The position numbers and the translations under genes are program-made. The notes beneath the pieces are model-generated. The model saw nothing but the letters and a program-made list of their open reading frames with translations. It ran no database searches and was not told the origin of the DNA. Positions 49,879 to 60,163 of a stretch of 64,000 nucleotides of DNA are shown in pieces. Within the stretch, counting starts at the first letter, position 1, and each line of letters opens with the position of its first letter. The DNA is from JBPCMN01 sp013695115 (GTDB taxonomy: Bacteria; Actinomycetota; Acidimicrobiia; IMCC26256; JACDBD01), in assembly GCA_051002235.1 (NCBI GenBank), contig JBPCMN010000009.1:1-64000 (forward strand), in the 5' to 3' direction.

Positions 49879-50778
49879 GTGGAGTGGAGCCTGCTCGCCG
49901 CGGCCGCGGCCATCTGGGGCTCGTCGTTCCTCTGGATCGAGTACGGGCTCGAGTCGTTCCGCCCGCCGGTGGTGACGACCGCACGTATCGCGCTCGGGGC
50001 GCTCGCCCTGGCAATGGTGCCGGTTGCCCGCCGCACCCGCATCGACCGGAGCGACTGGCCCCGGGTCGTGGTGCTCGCGCTCACGTGGATGGCGATCCCG
50101 TTGATGCTCTTCCCGGTGGCGCAGCGGTGGATCGACTCCTCGTTGGCGGGGATGCTGAATGGCGCGGTGCCGCTCACGACCGCGTTCGTGGGCGTGGTGG
50201 CGCTGCGGGCCCTGCCCGGGCGGGTCCAGCTCTTCGGCCTGGCCGTCGGCTTCTCCGGCGTGGTGTGCATCACCTGGCCGTCCATCCAGGACGCCGACGC
50301 CACCGCCCTGGGCGTCGGGCTGTGCGCGATCGCGGTCACGCTCTATGGGATCGGCGCCAACGTCGCGGTGCCGCTCCAGCAGCGCTACGGCGCACTGCCG
50401 GTGTTGCTGCGGGCGTTGTTGGTCGCGCTGGCCCTCGTGACCCCGATCGGCGTCGCCGCGCTCCCGGGCTCGGAGTGGGGCGGCGGGAGCGCGGCCGCGA
50501 TGCTCCCGCTGGGACTGCTCGGCACCGGCTGGGCGTACGTCGCCTTCGTCACGCTGTCCGGACGGGCCGGCGCCACCCGCGGTGCGGTCGCCATCTACTT
50601 CACGCCGGTGGTGGCGATCGTGCTCGGCGTGGTGGTGCGCGACGAGCACGTCGCCGCGGTGTCGCTCGTCGGCGCCGGGCTCGTGATCCTCGGCGCCTGG
50701 CTCACCAGCCGGGGCGAGGCCTCCCGCATCCCCGACACCCGGATCACCGAGGCCGAGCCGGCGGTCGTCCCCGGCTAG
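49879..50778 (+). CDS. EamA (DMT superfamily) transporter
   Basis: A 299-residue ten-helix drug/metabolite transporter built of two EamA repeats. It begins LLAAAAAIWGSSFLWIEYGLESF and has WMAIPLMLFPVAQRWIDSSLAGML and LGLLGTGWAYVAFVTLSGRAGATRGAVAIYF. The GTG at 49879 gives a normal N-terminus for the family. Such proteins usually export metabolites or amino acids. The last four bases overlap the end of the convergent MBL-rhodanese gene. Confidence 0.85.
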   Translation: MEWSLLAAAAAIWGSSFLWIEYGLESFRPPVVTTARIALGALALAMVPVARRTRIDRSDWPRVVVLALTWMAIPLMLFPVAQRWIDSSLAGMLNGAVPLTTAFVGVVALRALPGRVQLFGLAVGFSGVVCITWPSIQDADATALGVGLCAIAVTLYGIGANVAVPLQQRYGALPVLLRALLVALALVTPIGVAALPGSEWGGGSAAAMLPLGLLGTGWAYVAFVTLSGRAGATRGAVAIYFTPVVAIVLGVVVRDEHVAAVSLVGAGLVILGAWLTSRGEASRIPDTRITEAEPAVVPG

Positions 50779-52532
50779 GCGACGGTGCCGGGGGCGCCGT
50801 CGTCGGTGACGATGGGCAGGCGGGCGGCCTCCCACGCCTGGAGGCCGCCCGCGAGGTTCACCGAGTCGAAGCCCCAGGCGTTCAGCGCCTCGGTCACTGT
50901 CGCCGATCGACCGCCGGATCGGCAGATCGTGACGATCTGCCGGTCCTTGGGGAGTTCCGCCTGGCGCGCCTGCACCTCCTTCATGGGCACGAACACGGCG
51001 GCGGGCGCATGACCGGCGGCCCACTCGACGGGCTCGCGCACGTCGAGAAGCAGCGCACCGTCCTCGACCAGCTTCTGGCCAGCGTCGGGATCGACCTGGG
51101 GAACGTTGCGCGCGGGCATGGCGTCTCCTTGGTCGTGGTCGAGGGGATGATCGTCGAGCGGGAGCCCCGCCGCCCGCCACGCCTCGAACCCACCCAGCAG
51201 GTCGGAGACGTCGGCGAACCCGGAGGCCGTGAGGACGCTGGCGGCGATCGCCGAGCGGTAGCCGCTCGCGCAGTACGCGACCGTCGGCCGCTCGGGATCG
51301 AGCCGGTCGAGCGCGTCGACGAGCGCGGGGAGGGGGGCCGTCACCGCACCGGGCAGAACGCCGCCGGCGGTCTCGCCCGGGTTGCGCACGTCGACGAGCT
51401 GGAGCTCGGGGGTGTTGCCGCGCCGCTCGGCCAGCTGCTCGATGGTGACCCGTGAGCTGCGCTCGACCGCCTCGGGACAGTCGAGGAACGCGTGCAGCGG
51501 CTCGGCCAGCGCGCCCACGACCCGATCGAAGCCGATGCGTCCGAGCCGGACCTTGGCCTCGAGCTCGCGGCCGGGATCGGTCACCAGCACGATCGACCGG
51601 GACGGGCCCAGCACGTCGCCGACGTACTCGGCGAACCGTCCCTGGAGCCCGACGTTGACCGCGCCCTGGAGGTGGCCGGCGGCGAAGTCCATCGGCTCGC
51701 GGGTGTCGAGCACGACGCCGCCGTCGTACTGCACCGTGATGACCTCGTCGAGCGACAGCGGCACCGGCGGCGTCTCCTCGTCGAGCAGCGGATGGGTTTG
51801 ACGATTGGCCTGGGCGTCGAACGCGAAGTACTGCGGCCGCAGCGGCTGGCCCTCGGTCACCAGTGCGACGAACTCGCTCTCGCTCATCGGCGCGAGCGCG
51901 TAGTTCACGCGGCGTTGCTCGCCGATCGTGCTCTGGGTCTCGGTCGAGAGCTTCTTCCCGCATGCGGATCCGGCTCCGTGCGCGGGGAAGACCCGGGTGG
52001 CGTCGGGCAGCGTCAGCAGCTGCGTGTGCAGCGACCGGTACAGCCGGCCGGCGAGGTCCTCGGGCGACGCCCCCGCCGCCGCCAGCAGGTCGGGTCGGCC
52101 CACGTCCCCGATGAACAGCGTGTCGCCGGTGAGCACCCCGTAGGGCGTCTCGTCGTCCGCGTGCTCACGGACGACCACGCTGATCGACTCGGGAGTGTGG
52201 CCAGGGGTGGCCCGGACCTCGAGGTCGACCTCGCCCAGGCTCAGGTGGCTGCCGTCGGCGAGCGGCTCGATCTGGAACTCGACATCGGCGGCGCCGCCGT
52301 ACGAGATGGTCGCGCCCGTCCGAGCCGCCAGCTCGAGATGACCGCTGAGGAAATCGGCGTGCACGTGGGTCTCGACCACCCGCTCGATCGTGAGCCCGGC
52401 GGCGTGGGCGTCGCGCAGGTAGCCGCTGACGTCGCGTTGGGGGTCGACCACGACCGCCCGACCGGTGGTCTCGTCACCGATGAGGTACGACGCGTGCGAC
52501 AGGCAGTCGAGGTAGTACTGGGTGAAGATCAA
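50775..52532 (-). CDS. MBL-fold hydrolase fused to three rhodanese modules
   Basis: A 585-residue protein. Residues 1-250 are a persulfide-dioxygenase-type beta-lactamase fold: ETHVHADFLSGHLEL (metal HxHxD), ATPGHTPESI, LTGDTLFIGDVGRPDL and VFPAHGAGSACGKK. Rhodanese 1 (about 290-365) has VTDPGRE where the Cys loop should be and is inactive. Rhodanese 2 carries VAYCASGYRSA and rhodanese 3 CRSGGRSA, both with the catalytic cysteine. The protein should handle glutathione- or thiol-bound sulfane sulfur. The TTG start (52532) is uncertain. An internal AAGGAG and ATG (51119) could yield rhodanese 3 alone. Confidence 0.85.
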   Translation of the reverse strand: MIFTQYYLDCLSHASYLIGDETTGRAVVVDPQRDVSGYLRDAHAAGLTIERVVETHVHADFLSGHLELAARTGATISYGGAADVEFQIEPLADGSHLSLGEVDLEVRATPGHTPESISVVVREHADDETPYGVLTGDTLFIGDVGRPDLLAAAGASPEDLAGRLYRSLHTQLLTLPDATRVFPAHGAGSACGKKLSTETQSTIGEQRRVNYALAPMSESEFVALVTEGQPLRPQYFAFDAQANRQTHPLLDEETPPVPLSLDEVITVQYDGGVVLDTREPMDFAAGHLQGAVNVGLQGRFAEYVGDVLGPSRSIVLVTDPGRELEAKVRLGRIGFDRVVGALAEPLHAFLDCPEAVERSSRVTIEQLAERRGNTPELQLVDVRNPGETAGGVLPGAVTAPLPALVDALDRLDPERPTVAYCASGYRSAIAASVLTASGFADVSDLLGGFEAWRAAGLPLDDHPLDHDQGDAMPARNVPQVDPDAGQKLVEDGALLLDVREPVEWAAGHAPAAVFVPMKEVQARQAELPKDRQIVTICRSGGRSATVTEALNAWGFDSVNLAGGLQAWEAARLPIVTDDGAPGTVA

Positions 52533-52557
52533 CGCCGATATCCTCGCACCGGTGCCG

Positions 52558-53508
<951 letters not shown>

Positions 53509-53517
53509 GCTCAGCCC

Positions 53518-53607
53518 GGGTCGCCCGCCCCGAGCGGGTTCACCGAGAACGCTGCCAGCACGGCCGCCTCCTTCGAGCTGGATGTTCCCCCTGACCCGGG
53601 GCGACCC
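53518..53607 (-). promoter_or_regulatory. Structured 5' leader of the transglycosylase gene
   Basis: 53518-53526 and 53599-53607 are perfect 9-bp complements (GGGTCGCCC type) enclosing about 70 bases, ten bases before the start codon. Inside are a CCAGC/GCTGG stem and single-stranded GGGGGAACA and CGGTGAACCCG. Cell-wall hydrolase genes in actinobacteria often carry c-di-AMP riboswitches, and these two motifs faintly recall that family, but the rest of its consensus is not seen. The remaining 53608-53854 stretch upstream holds promoter-like A/T patches and no gene. Confidence 0.35.
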
Positions 53608-53854
53608 ACCTGCTCCCATGCCCTCCATTGATACAACGACGAGCAGTGTCCCTTCGAGCGGTGTAGTGGTGTAACTGACGGGCCCACCCTCTCCCGGGAT
53701 CCCTGAGCCTTTGCCCCGGTTTGACCGGCGGCTGAAGTGGGCTTAGGGCCCTGCCGACGCGCGCCGCTCCCCGGCGGTGGCGCAGCGGGCGGATACATCC
53801 CGGGCGGATTGCTGTGATAGAGGCGACGTGGTCGCCTGGAGGATGGGAGAGCTC

Positions 53855-54388
53855 ATGGAACGCGCAACCGGTCGTCGATCGGCGCGCCGCGCACTCGTCG
53901 CGGTGCTGCTCGGCACCGTCATCGGAGTGCTCGGGTTCGTCAGTTATGGCGCGGCCGGGCAGGGCGGGAATGAAGACTGTCCTGCGGGCACCACCCAAGT
54001 TGCCAAGTTCAATTGGGACGGGACGACGTACGTGGAAGAGGGTGGTCCTGGCCCCGTGACGATCACCAATGGCACCGCCACCGGCGGCGACTTCACCTCG
54101 ACGGTCTTCATCCGGGTCGTCATCGTGAAGGGAGGCTCGGGCCCCATCGCTACGAAGACGATCGAGGTGAACGGCTTCTCGGGCAGTTTCGATAACTCCG
54201 GTCTGTTGAACGCGGGAGGCAACGTGCCGGACGTATCGAACGTGAAGTTCTGCACCGGCGAGGCGCCGACGACAACGACGACGCCGACGACAACGACGAC
54301 GCCGACGACAACGACGAGGCCGACGACTGCGGGGGCACCGGCCCCAGCCGCGCGGCCGGTGGGGGCCCAGCCGGTCCTTACCGGCTAG
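53855..54388 (+). CDS. Secreted Thr/Pro-tailed protein, function unknown
   Basis: A 177-residue exported protein. The signal peptide RRALVAVLLGTVIGVLGFV ends near YGAAGQ. The mature part is a small beta domain with one cysteine at each end (EDCPAGTTQVAKF ... VSNVKFCTGEAP, a likely disulfide), VTITNGTATGGDF and TKTIEVNGFSG. A tandem Thr tail (five-base-step ACG/CCG repeats) and PAARPVGAQPVLTG finish it. The tail resembles a wall-spanning stalk, but no membrane helix follows, so a sortase signal is incomplete. The ATG at 53855 follows GGGAGAG; ATG 53843 is the alternative. Confidence 0.7.
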   Translation: MERATGRRSARRALVAVLLGTVIGVLGFVSYGAAGQGGNEDCPAGTTQVAKFNWDGTTYVEEGGPGPVTITNGTATGGDFTSTVFIRVVIVKGGSGPIATKTIEVNGFSGSFDNSGLLNAGGNVPDVSNVKFCTGEAPTTTTTPTTTTTPTTTTRPTTAGAPAPAARPVGAQPVLTG

Positions 54389-54407
54389 AGCGCCGTCAGT
54401 GGTCCTA

Positions 54408-54431
54408 GGCGGGGAGCCCCAGCTCCCCGCC
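54408..54431 (+). terminator. Hairpin after the secreted-protein gene
   Basis: GGCGGGGAG (54408-54416) pairs perfectly with 54423-54431 around CCCCAG, 20 bases past the stop. No T-run follows. The rest of the gap to 54560 has a short protein-like frame (HLIVQGRLDGRGPKLSAAP, then VDADDE and TGA) with no plausible start, perhaps a gene remnant. Confidence 0.6.
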
Positions 54432-54560
54432 CTGAAGGACTCGGTGCCGCCCACCTCATCGTCCAGGGCCGGCTCGACGGGCGCGGCCCCAAGCTCAGTG
54501 CCGCGCCCGTTGACGCCGACGACGAGTGAGTGAGATTCACGTGACGACCGCGCTCCCTGC

Positions 54561-56138
54561 TCAGGCGCCCTCGATGCGCTCGGAGGCGATGGAACGCAGC
54601 AGCGCGTAATTGGCCTTGCCCGCGGCCGAGCGCTGCAGGTCGTCGACGAGCAGGAATCGCTTCGGCCGCTTGTAACCGGCGGTGCGCCCCTTGCAGAAGG
54701 CACCCAGCTTCTCCTCGTCGAGCGCGTCACCGTCGGTCGCCTGCACGAGCGCGACCACCATCTCGCCGAAGCGCTCGTCGGGGACGCCGACGACCACGCA
54801 GTCGTGGACGCCCGGGTGCCGGCGCAGGAGCAGCTCGACCTCCTCGGGGTACACCTTCTCGCCGCCGGTGTTGATGCAGGCCGAACCCCGCCCCAGGAGC
54901 CGGATGGTGCCATCGGCGTCGACCGACGCGTAGTCGCCGGGAATGGAGTAGCGCACGTCGGCGACGGTGCGGAAGGTGGCGGCGGTCTTCTCCGGATCCT
55001 TCCAGTAGCCGAGCGGGATGCGGCCGCCTACCCCCACCAGGCCGACCTCGTCTGAGCCCGGCGTCACCTCGCGATCGGTGTGCTCGTCGAACACCTTCAC
55101 CTTCTCGCTCACCGCGAAGCGGGCCGGTTTGATGTCGTCCGACGCCCGCGACGCGGTGCGGGTCATCATCCCTTCCGACGCACCCAGCGAGTCGATGAGC
55201 GTGACGTGGCCGACGTGCTCGAGCAGCCCCTGTTTGGTTTCGGGACTCCAGGTCACCCCCGAGCTCGTGATCGCTTGGAGCGCTGACAGATCCCAGCGCG
55301 ACGGCTCGGCGTCGAGCGCGCCGAGCAGCGGCCGGGCGAAGACGTCGCCGACGATGGTCAGGACCTGGACCGCGTTGCGTTCGACTTCGCTCCACACCCG
55401 GACGGGATCGAGGCCGGGCCCGTCGATCAGCACCACGGTTCCGCCACCGGCCAGGGTCGAGAGCGCGATGAACAGACCGGTCCCGTGCATGAGCGGGCAC
55501 GCCGGGAGGCAGGTGCCGGTGCGCTTGCCCGCCCGCGCCGCCGCGATCGGGTCGGGCGGCTCGGTGCCGGGCCGCCCCATCTGCCACAGCGCGACGTACA
55601 GGTCGTCGTTGCGCCACATCACGCCCTTGGGCATCCCGGTCGTCCCGCTGGTGTAGAGGAAGACGAGGTCGTCGCCCTCCGGCGGGCGTCGCTGCCACTC
55701 TCCCGACGGCGGCGCGGCAACGAGGGCGGCCTCGTAGGGCTGGCCAACCTCGAGGATCAGCGGCGGGTCGGCGAGGCTGTCGACGGCTTCGCGCACGATG
55801 TCGGTGCGCTCGGCGTCGTGCACGACGGCGCGGGCATCGGAGTTGTCGAGCACGTAGCGCACCTCGGGGGCGAGGTAGCGGTAGTTGACGTTGACCGGCA
55901 CGCAGCCCAGGTCGAGGGCGGCGAAGAACGTCTCGAGATACTCGGGCCGGTTGACGAGGTCGATCGCAACCTTCTCGCCCGCCCGCAGACCGGAGTGATG
56001 GAGATACGAAGCGAGGCGCGCCGCCCGTTCGTCGAACTCGCCGAAGGTCAGTCGCCGCTCGCCGCACACGAGCGCGGCCCGCTCGGGCGCGACCTCGGCG
56101 ATGCCGTGCCAGACGGCGGCGAAGTTCCAGCCCGACAC
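54561..56138 (-). CDS. Acyl-CoA synthetase (FadD-like, AMP-binding)
   Basis: A 525-residue adenylate-forming ligase and clear paralogue of the enzyme at 544-2172 (shared VPVNVNYRYL, YxxGTTGMPKGVMWR, ACPLMHGTGLF/ASPLMHGTGQF and INxGGEKVYPEEVE). It activates a fatty or related acid to an acyl-CoA. The C-terminal lysine lies in QRSAAGKANYALL. The start is a GTG at 56138. It stands alone on the minus strand, divergent from the ABC exporter genes. Two similar ligases 54 kb apart suggest extensive acyl-CoA or xenobiotic acid metabolism. Confidence 0.9.
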   Translation of the reverse strand: MSGWNFAAVWHGIAEVAPERAALVCGERRLTFGEFDERAARLASYLHHSGLRAGEKVAIDLVNRPEYLETFFAALDLGCVPVNVNYRYLAPEVRYVLDNSDARAVVHDAERTDIVREAVDSLADPPLILEVGQPYEAALVAAPPSGEWQRRPPEGDDLVFLYTSGTTGMPKGVMWRNDDLYVALWQMGRPGTEPPDPIAAARAGKRTGTCLPACPLMHGTGLFIALSTLAGGGTVVLIDGPGLDPVRVWSEVERNAVQVLTIVGDVFARPLLGALDAEPSRWDLSALQAITSSGVTWSPETKQGLLEHVGHVTLIDSLGASEGMMTRTASRASDDIKPARFAVSEKVKVFDEHTDREVTPGSDEVGLVGVGGRIPLGYWKDPEKTAATFRTVADVRYSIPGDYASVDADGTIRLLGRGSACINTGGEKVYPEEVELLLRRHPGVHDCVVVGVPDERFGEMVVALVQATDGDALDEEKLGAFCKGRTAGYKRPKRFLLVDDLQRSAAGKANYALLRSIASERIEGA

Positions 56139-56227
56139 GGGAGGACCGTGTCAGCGGGCGAGCACTGGACTCATGCGCCGATGTTACCGAGCGATCACGC
56201 CGCTGAGCCCAGGCGTGGGGTTCCATC

Positions 56228-57253
56228 GTGTCGGCGTCAGGGTGGGATGATCAGGTGGTGGCCCACCTGAACGGAGCGGCCGTCGAGGTCGATGGCCTGG
56301 TCAAACGGTTCGGCGACTTCACCGCCGTCGACGGCATCTCGTTCTCGGTGGAGCCCGGCGAGCTGTTCGGCTTCCTCGGTCCCAACGGCGCCGGCAAGAC
56401 CACCACGATCTCGATCCTCTGCACCCTGCTCCACCTGACCGAGGGGAACGCCCGCGTCGCCGGCCACGACGTGGGGCGCGACCCCAACGGCGTGCGCGGC
56501 TCCATCGGGCTGGTGTTCCAGGAGATCACGCTGGACAACTACCTGACCGGCGCCGAGAACCTCCGCTTCCACGGCGTGCTCTACGGACTGCCGCGCTCGG
56601 AGGTGAAGGCCCGCATGGGGCCTCTGCTCGACATGGTCGGGCTCACCGACTGGGCCAAGCACCAGGTGCGCTTCTACTCGGGTGGCATGCAGCGCCGCCT
56701 CGAGATCGCCCGGGGCCTGCTGCACATGCCCCGGGTGCTGTTCCTCGACGAGCCCACCATCGGGCTCGATCCTCAGACCCGGGTCCACATCTGGGACTAC
56801 GTCGACCAGCTGCGCGCCCGTGAGGACGTGACCATGTTCCTCACCACCCACTACATGGACGAAGCCGAGCGCTGCGACCGCATCGCCATCATCGACCAGG
56901 GCCGCATCGTCGCCATCGACTCGCCCCGCGCGCTGAAGGCCTCGGTCGGTAAGGACACCGTGACCGTCGCCACCGCCGACGACGCCAAGGCCCGAACCGA
57001 GATCGCCCGCGGCCTCGGGATCGAGGGCGAGCTCGGCGACGACGGGCTGCGCCTGCGGGTCGAGGAGGGCGAGGCGTTCGTTCCCCGGCTGTTCGACCAC
57101 CTCACCGTGGGCGTCCATTCGATCAACGTGCGTCGCCCCAGCCTCGACGACGTGTTCATCAAGTACACCGGCCGCGACATGCGCGACGCCGAGGCGAGCG
57201 TGAGCGAGCAGATGAGCTCCAACGCCATGGTGCGGGCGTTCCGCAAGACCTGA
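56228..57253 (+). CDS. ABC-2 type exporter ATPase
   Basis: A 341-residue DrrA-like ATPase. Walker A GFLGPNGAGKTTTISIL (about 57), Q-loop LVFQEITLDNYLTGAENL, signature YSGGMQRRLEIARGL, Walker B RVLFLDEPTIGLDPQTR and switch LTTHYMDEAERCDR are complete. A C-terminal regulatory part ends in INVRRPSLDDVFIKYTG, typical of lipid and antibiotic exporters. The start is uncertain: GTG 56228 is given; GTGs at 56255 and 56258 would also serve. The stop overlaps the permease ATG (tgATGg). Confidence 0.92.
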   Translation: MSASGWDDQVVAHLNGAAVEVDGLVKRFGDFTAVDGISFSVEPGELFGFLGPNGAGKTTTISILCTLLHLTEGNARVAGHDVGRDPNGVRGSIGLVFQEITLDNYLTGAENLRFHGVLYGLPRSEVKARMGPLLDMVGLTDWAKHQVRFYSGGMQRRLEIARGLLHMPRVLFLDEPTIGLDPQTRVHIWDYVDQLRAREDVTMFLTTHYMDEAERCDRIAIIDQGRIVAIDSPRALKASVGKDTVTVATADDAKARTEIARGLGIEGELGDDGLRLRVEEGEAFVPRLFDHLTVGVHSINVRRPSLDDVFIKYTGRDMRDAEASVSEQMSSNAMVRAFRKT

Positions 57254-58119
57254 TGGCCACGACCGAGCGCGACCGACCGATGGTCTCGGAGTCCGGCTCC
57301 CCGACGGACGCGCGACCTCGCCGCGAGGGCCGCCTCGCCCGCAACCTCAGCACGATCGGCATGGTGTGGCAGCGGGAGATGATCCGGTTCATCCGCATGC
57401 CGTCGCGGATCGTGTCGGGTCTCGCCCAACCGGTGCTGTTCCTGTTCGTACTGGGCGCGGGCATCAAGCCACTGGTCGAAGGGCGCGCCACCGGCGGAGT
57501 CGACTACCAGGAGTTCATCTTCCCCGGCGTGATCGCGATGTCGGTGCTGTTCTCCAGCCTCTTCTCCGCCATCTCGATCGTGTGGGACCGCGAGTTCGGG
57601 TTCCTGCGCGAGATGCTCGTCGCGCCGGTGTCGCGGACGGGCCTCGTGCTCGGCAAGGCCGTCGGCAGCGGCACCGTGGCGGTCATGCAGGGGCTCGTCC
57701 TGCTCGTGGCCGCGCCCATCGTGGGCGTGAGCCTGGATGCGCTCGAGTTCATCGAGATGTTCGGGCTCCTGCTCCTCCTCGCGTTCGCGCTCAACGCCTT
57801 CGGCATCGTCATCGCCAGCCGCATGCAGCGGATGGAGTCGTTTCAGATGGTGATGAGCCTGATCATCAACCCCATGCTGTTCCTGTCGGGCGCGATCTTC
57901 CCGACCGAGGGCCTGCCCACCTGGCTGGCGGTCGCGACCCGCCTCAACCCCGCGACCTACGGCGTCGACCCCATCCGGCGCGTCATCCTCCACGACGACG
58001 CCTCCCCGCTCACCTACGGCGACTGGGTCGTCCCGATCTGGCTCGAGGTGCTCATCGTGTTCACGCTCGGAACAGTCATGTTGGCGATCGCGGTTCGGAG
58101 CTTCAGCAAGACCGAATAG
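57253..58119 (+). CDS. ABC-2 type exporter permease
   Basis: A 288-residue ABC2 membrane protein with about six helices. It has a disordered N-terminus and then VWQREMIRFIRMPSRIVSGLAQPVLFLFVLG, FIFPGVIAMSVLFSSLFSAISIVWDREFGFLREMLVAPVSR (the conserved ABC2 coupling segment) and LNPATYGVDPIRRVIL. With the overlapping ATPase it forms a DrrAB-like exporter of lipids or hydrophobic drugs. Regulation is not visible. Confidence 0.9.
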   Translation: MATTERDRPMVSESGSPTDARPRREGRLARNLSTIGMVWQREMIRFIRMPSRIVSGLAQPVLFLFVLGAGIKPLVEGRATGGVDYQEFIFPGVIAMSVLFSSLFSAISIVWDREFGFLREMLVAPVSRTGLVLGKAVGSGTVAVMQGLVLLVAAPIVGVSLDALEFIEMFGLLLLLAFALNAFGIVIASRMQRMESFQMVMSLIINPMLFLSGAIFPTEGLPTWLAVATRLNPATYGVDPIRRVILHDDASPLTYGDWVVPIWLEVLIVFTLGTVMLAIAVRSFSKTE

Positions 58120-58303
58120 TCGGCGAATGCGACGAAGTGGGGCCCGATCCGCGGGTTGCCCCCGGTCGTCCTCTCTCGTCGCGGGGCTCGCCCGGCCCGG
58201 TCTTCTTCCTCCATTGTGGCCCCTGGGGCTAATGTGACGGCGGGTCGGTGAGCGCAAATGCGCTCCCCCCTCTGAGTTCCGGCCCCGTTGGGGGCATCAC
58301 GCA

Positions 58304-60151
58304 ATGACCACAACCACCCGGGCCCCCGCCGCGACGCCCCTCCGCTACGTCCCCGCCCTCGACGGGCTGCGGGCGGTCGCGGTCGGCGCGGTTCTCCTGT
58401 ACCACTCCGACCTCTCCGGGTTCCGGGGCGGCTTCCTCGGCGTCGACGTCTTCTTCGTCCTCAGCGGCTACCTGATCACCAGCATCCTGCTCTCGGGTCG
58501 GCGCAAGGGCGGCTCGCTCGGGTTGCGCGAGTTCTGGCTCGCCCGGGCCCGCCGCCTGCTCCCGGCGCTGTTCCTGATGCTCGGCGTCACCTGCGCGTAC
58601 ACCGCGATCTTCCTGCCCCACGAGGCGGCCAACCTGCGCGACGACGCGCTGGCGGCGCTCGGGTACGTGACCAACTGGCATCTCGTCTTCGGCGGCCAGT
58701 CGTACTTCGAGTCCACCGGCCGGCCGTCGATGGTGCAGCACCTGTGGTCACTCGCGGTCGAGGAGCAGTTCTACCTGCTGTGGCCGCTGCTGCTCGGCGG
58801 CGCGCTCATGATCTTTCGTCGTCGCACCGGACGCGTCGCCGCCGCGGTGATGGTCGGCGCCGGCCTCTCCACCTTGCTCATGGCGACGCTCTACGACCCC
58901 GCCACCGATCCGTCGCGCGTCTACTACGGCACCGACACCCACGCGATGGGCCTGCTCGTCGGGGCCGCGCTCGCGCTGGTGTGGCCCGTCTGGCGCCTGA
59001 GCTGGAAGGCGGGGGTGGGCGCGCGCCCGTTGCTCGACCTGACCGGGGTCGTCGCCCTGGTCGGGGTCCTCTGGTGCTTCGTCAACGTGAGCGAGTTCGA
59101 TCCTGGCCTGTACCGCGGTGGCTACCTGTTGTTCGCGCTCTTGGCCGCGCTCGTGGTCGCGATCGCGGTGCACCCCGCCGCCACCGTCTTCGGCACGCTG
59201 CTCGGCGCGCGGCCGCTTCGCTGGATCGGGATGCGGTCGTACGGGATCTACCTGTGGCACTGGCCCGTGTACCTGGTGACCCGGCCGGGCCTCGACATCC
59301 CATTGACCGGCCCGGTGCTGACCGTCGTGCGGGTCACGATCACGGTCACCATCGCCGCGCTGTCGTTCCACTTCGTCGAGGTACCGGTCCGCGACGGGGC
59401 CGTCGGACGGACGCTCGCCGCGCTGCGCGCCCGACGGGCAGTGCACCGTCGCCGGGCGCGGGTTCGCCTCGCGCTTGTCGGGACCGGCGTCACCGCCGGC
59501 GCCGCCCTGCTGGTCGCCGGGATGGCGGCGGCAACGCCCGCGCCCCGGCCGTCCGGTCTCGAGGCCGACGCGGTGCATATCGACGTGACCACCACTACAG
59601 CACCCGCGGCCGAAATCACCGTTCCCGCCCCCACCGACACGACCGCAGCCCCCGCCACGACGGCCGCACCCGCGACGACGCTGCCACCTGCCACCAAGAT
59701 CACTGCGATCGGCGACTCGGTGATGCTGGGCTCGCAGGGCGCGCTCAGCGCCACCTTCGGTCCGCTGCTCCAACTCGACGCCGCCGTCAGTCGCCAGGCC
59801 GCGGACGCGGTCAAGGTCGCCGGGCTCCTGGCGGCCGCTGGCCAGCTCGGCGACCGGGTCGTCGTGCATCTCGGCACCAACGGCGTCATCCGGCCCGAGC
59901 AGTTCGACGAGCTGATGCGGATCCTGGCGTCGGTGCCGCGCGTCATCATCGTCAACGCCGCCGTGCCCCGTCCCTGGGAGGCGCCGGTGAACGCGCTGCT
60001 CGCGGCGAGCGTGCCGAACTATCCCAACGCCGTCCTGCTCGACTGGAAGGCAATCGCGGCTCAGCATCCCGAGTACTTCATCGAGGACGGTGTCCACCTC
60101 GAGCCCGAGGGCGCCGCCGCCTACGCCGCGTTGATCGCCCAGCAGATGTAG
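58304..60151 (+). CDS. OafA-like acyltransferase with C-terminal SGNH domain
   Basis: A 615-residue membrane acyltransferase. Residues about 15-375 are an AT3 domain with ten or so helices: YVPALDGLRAVAVGAVLLYHS, the conserved R-rich loop FWLARARRLLPALFLM, VQHLWSLAVEEQFYLLWPLLL and YGIYLWHWPVYLVT. After a linker rich in Thr/Ala/Pro (about 420-460) an SGNH hydrolase-like domain follows with GDSVMLGSQ (Ser), GTNGVI (Asn) and DGVHLEPEGAAAYA (Asp/His). It should O-acetylate a surface glycan or lipid. A TAATGT -10 at about 58230 and a GAGCGC/GCGCTC hairpin (58250-58265) lie in the 184-bp gap upstream. Confidence 0.92.
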   Translation: MTTTTRAPAATPLRYVPALDGLRAVAVGAVLLYHSDLSGFRGGFLGVDVFFVLSGYLITSILLSGRRKGGSLGLREFWLARARRLLPALFLMLGVTCAYTAIFLPHEAANLRDDALAALGYVTNWHLVFGGQSYFESTGRPSMVQHLWSLAVEEQFYLLWPLLLGGALMIFRRRTGRVAAAVMVGAGLSTLLMATLYDPATDPSRVYYGTDTHAMGLLVGAALALVWPVWRLSWKAGVGARPLLDLTGVVALVGVLWCFVNVSEFDPGLYRGGYLLFALLAALVVAIAVHPAATVFGTLLGARPLRWIGMRSYGIYLWHWPVYLVTRPGLDIPLTGPVLTVVRVTITVTIAALSFHFVEVPVRDGAVGRTLAALRARRAVHRRRARVRLALVGTGVTAGAALLVAGMAAATPAPRPSGLEADAVHIDVTTTTAPAAEITVPAPTDTTAAPATTAAPATTLPPATKITAIGDSVMLGSQGALSATFGPLLQLDAAVSRQAADAVKVAGLLAAAGQLGDRVVVHLGTNGVIRPEQFDELMRILASVPRVIIVNAAVPRPWEAPVNALLAASVPNYPNAVLLDWKAIAAQHPEYFIEDGVHLEPEGAAAYAALIAQQM

Positions 60152-60163
60152 CTGCGGCCGCTT

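Noticed and set aside
53518..53607. Firm call of a c-di-AMP riboswitch
   Set aside because: Only two short motifs resemble it; most of the consensus, including the 3' conserved block, is missing.
53509..53628. Longer reading of the transglycosylase starting at ATG 53628
   Set aside because: It would put 40 unlikely Gly/Arg-rich residues before a clear lipoprotein signal peptide; the region forms a stem-loop leader instead.
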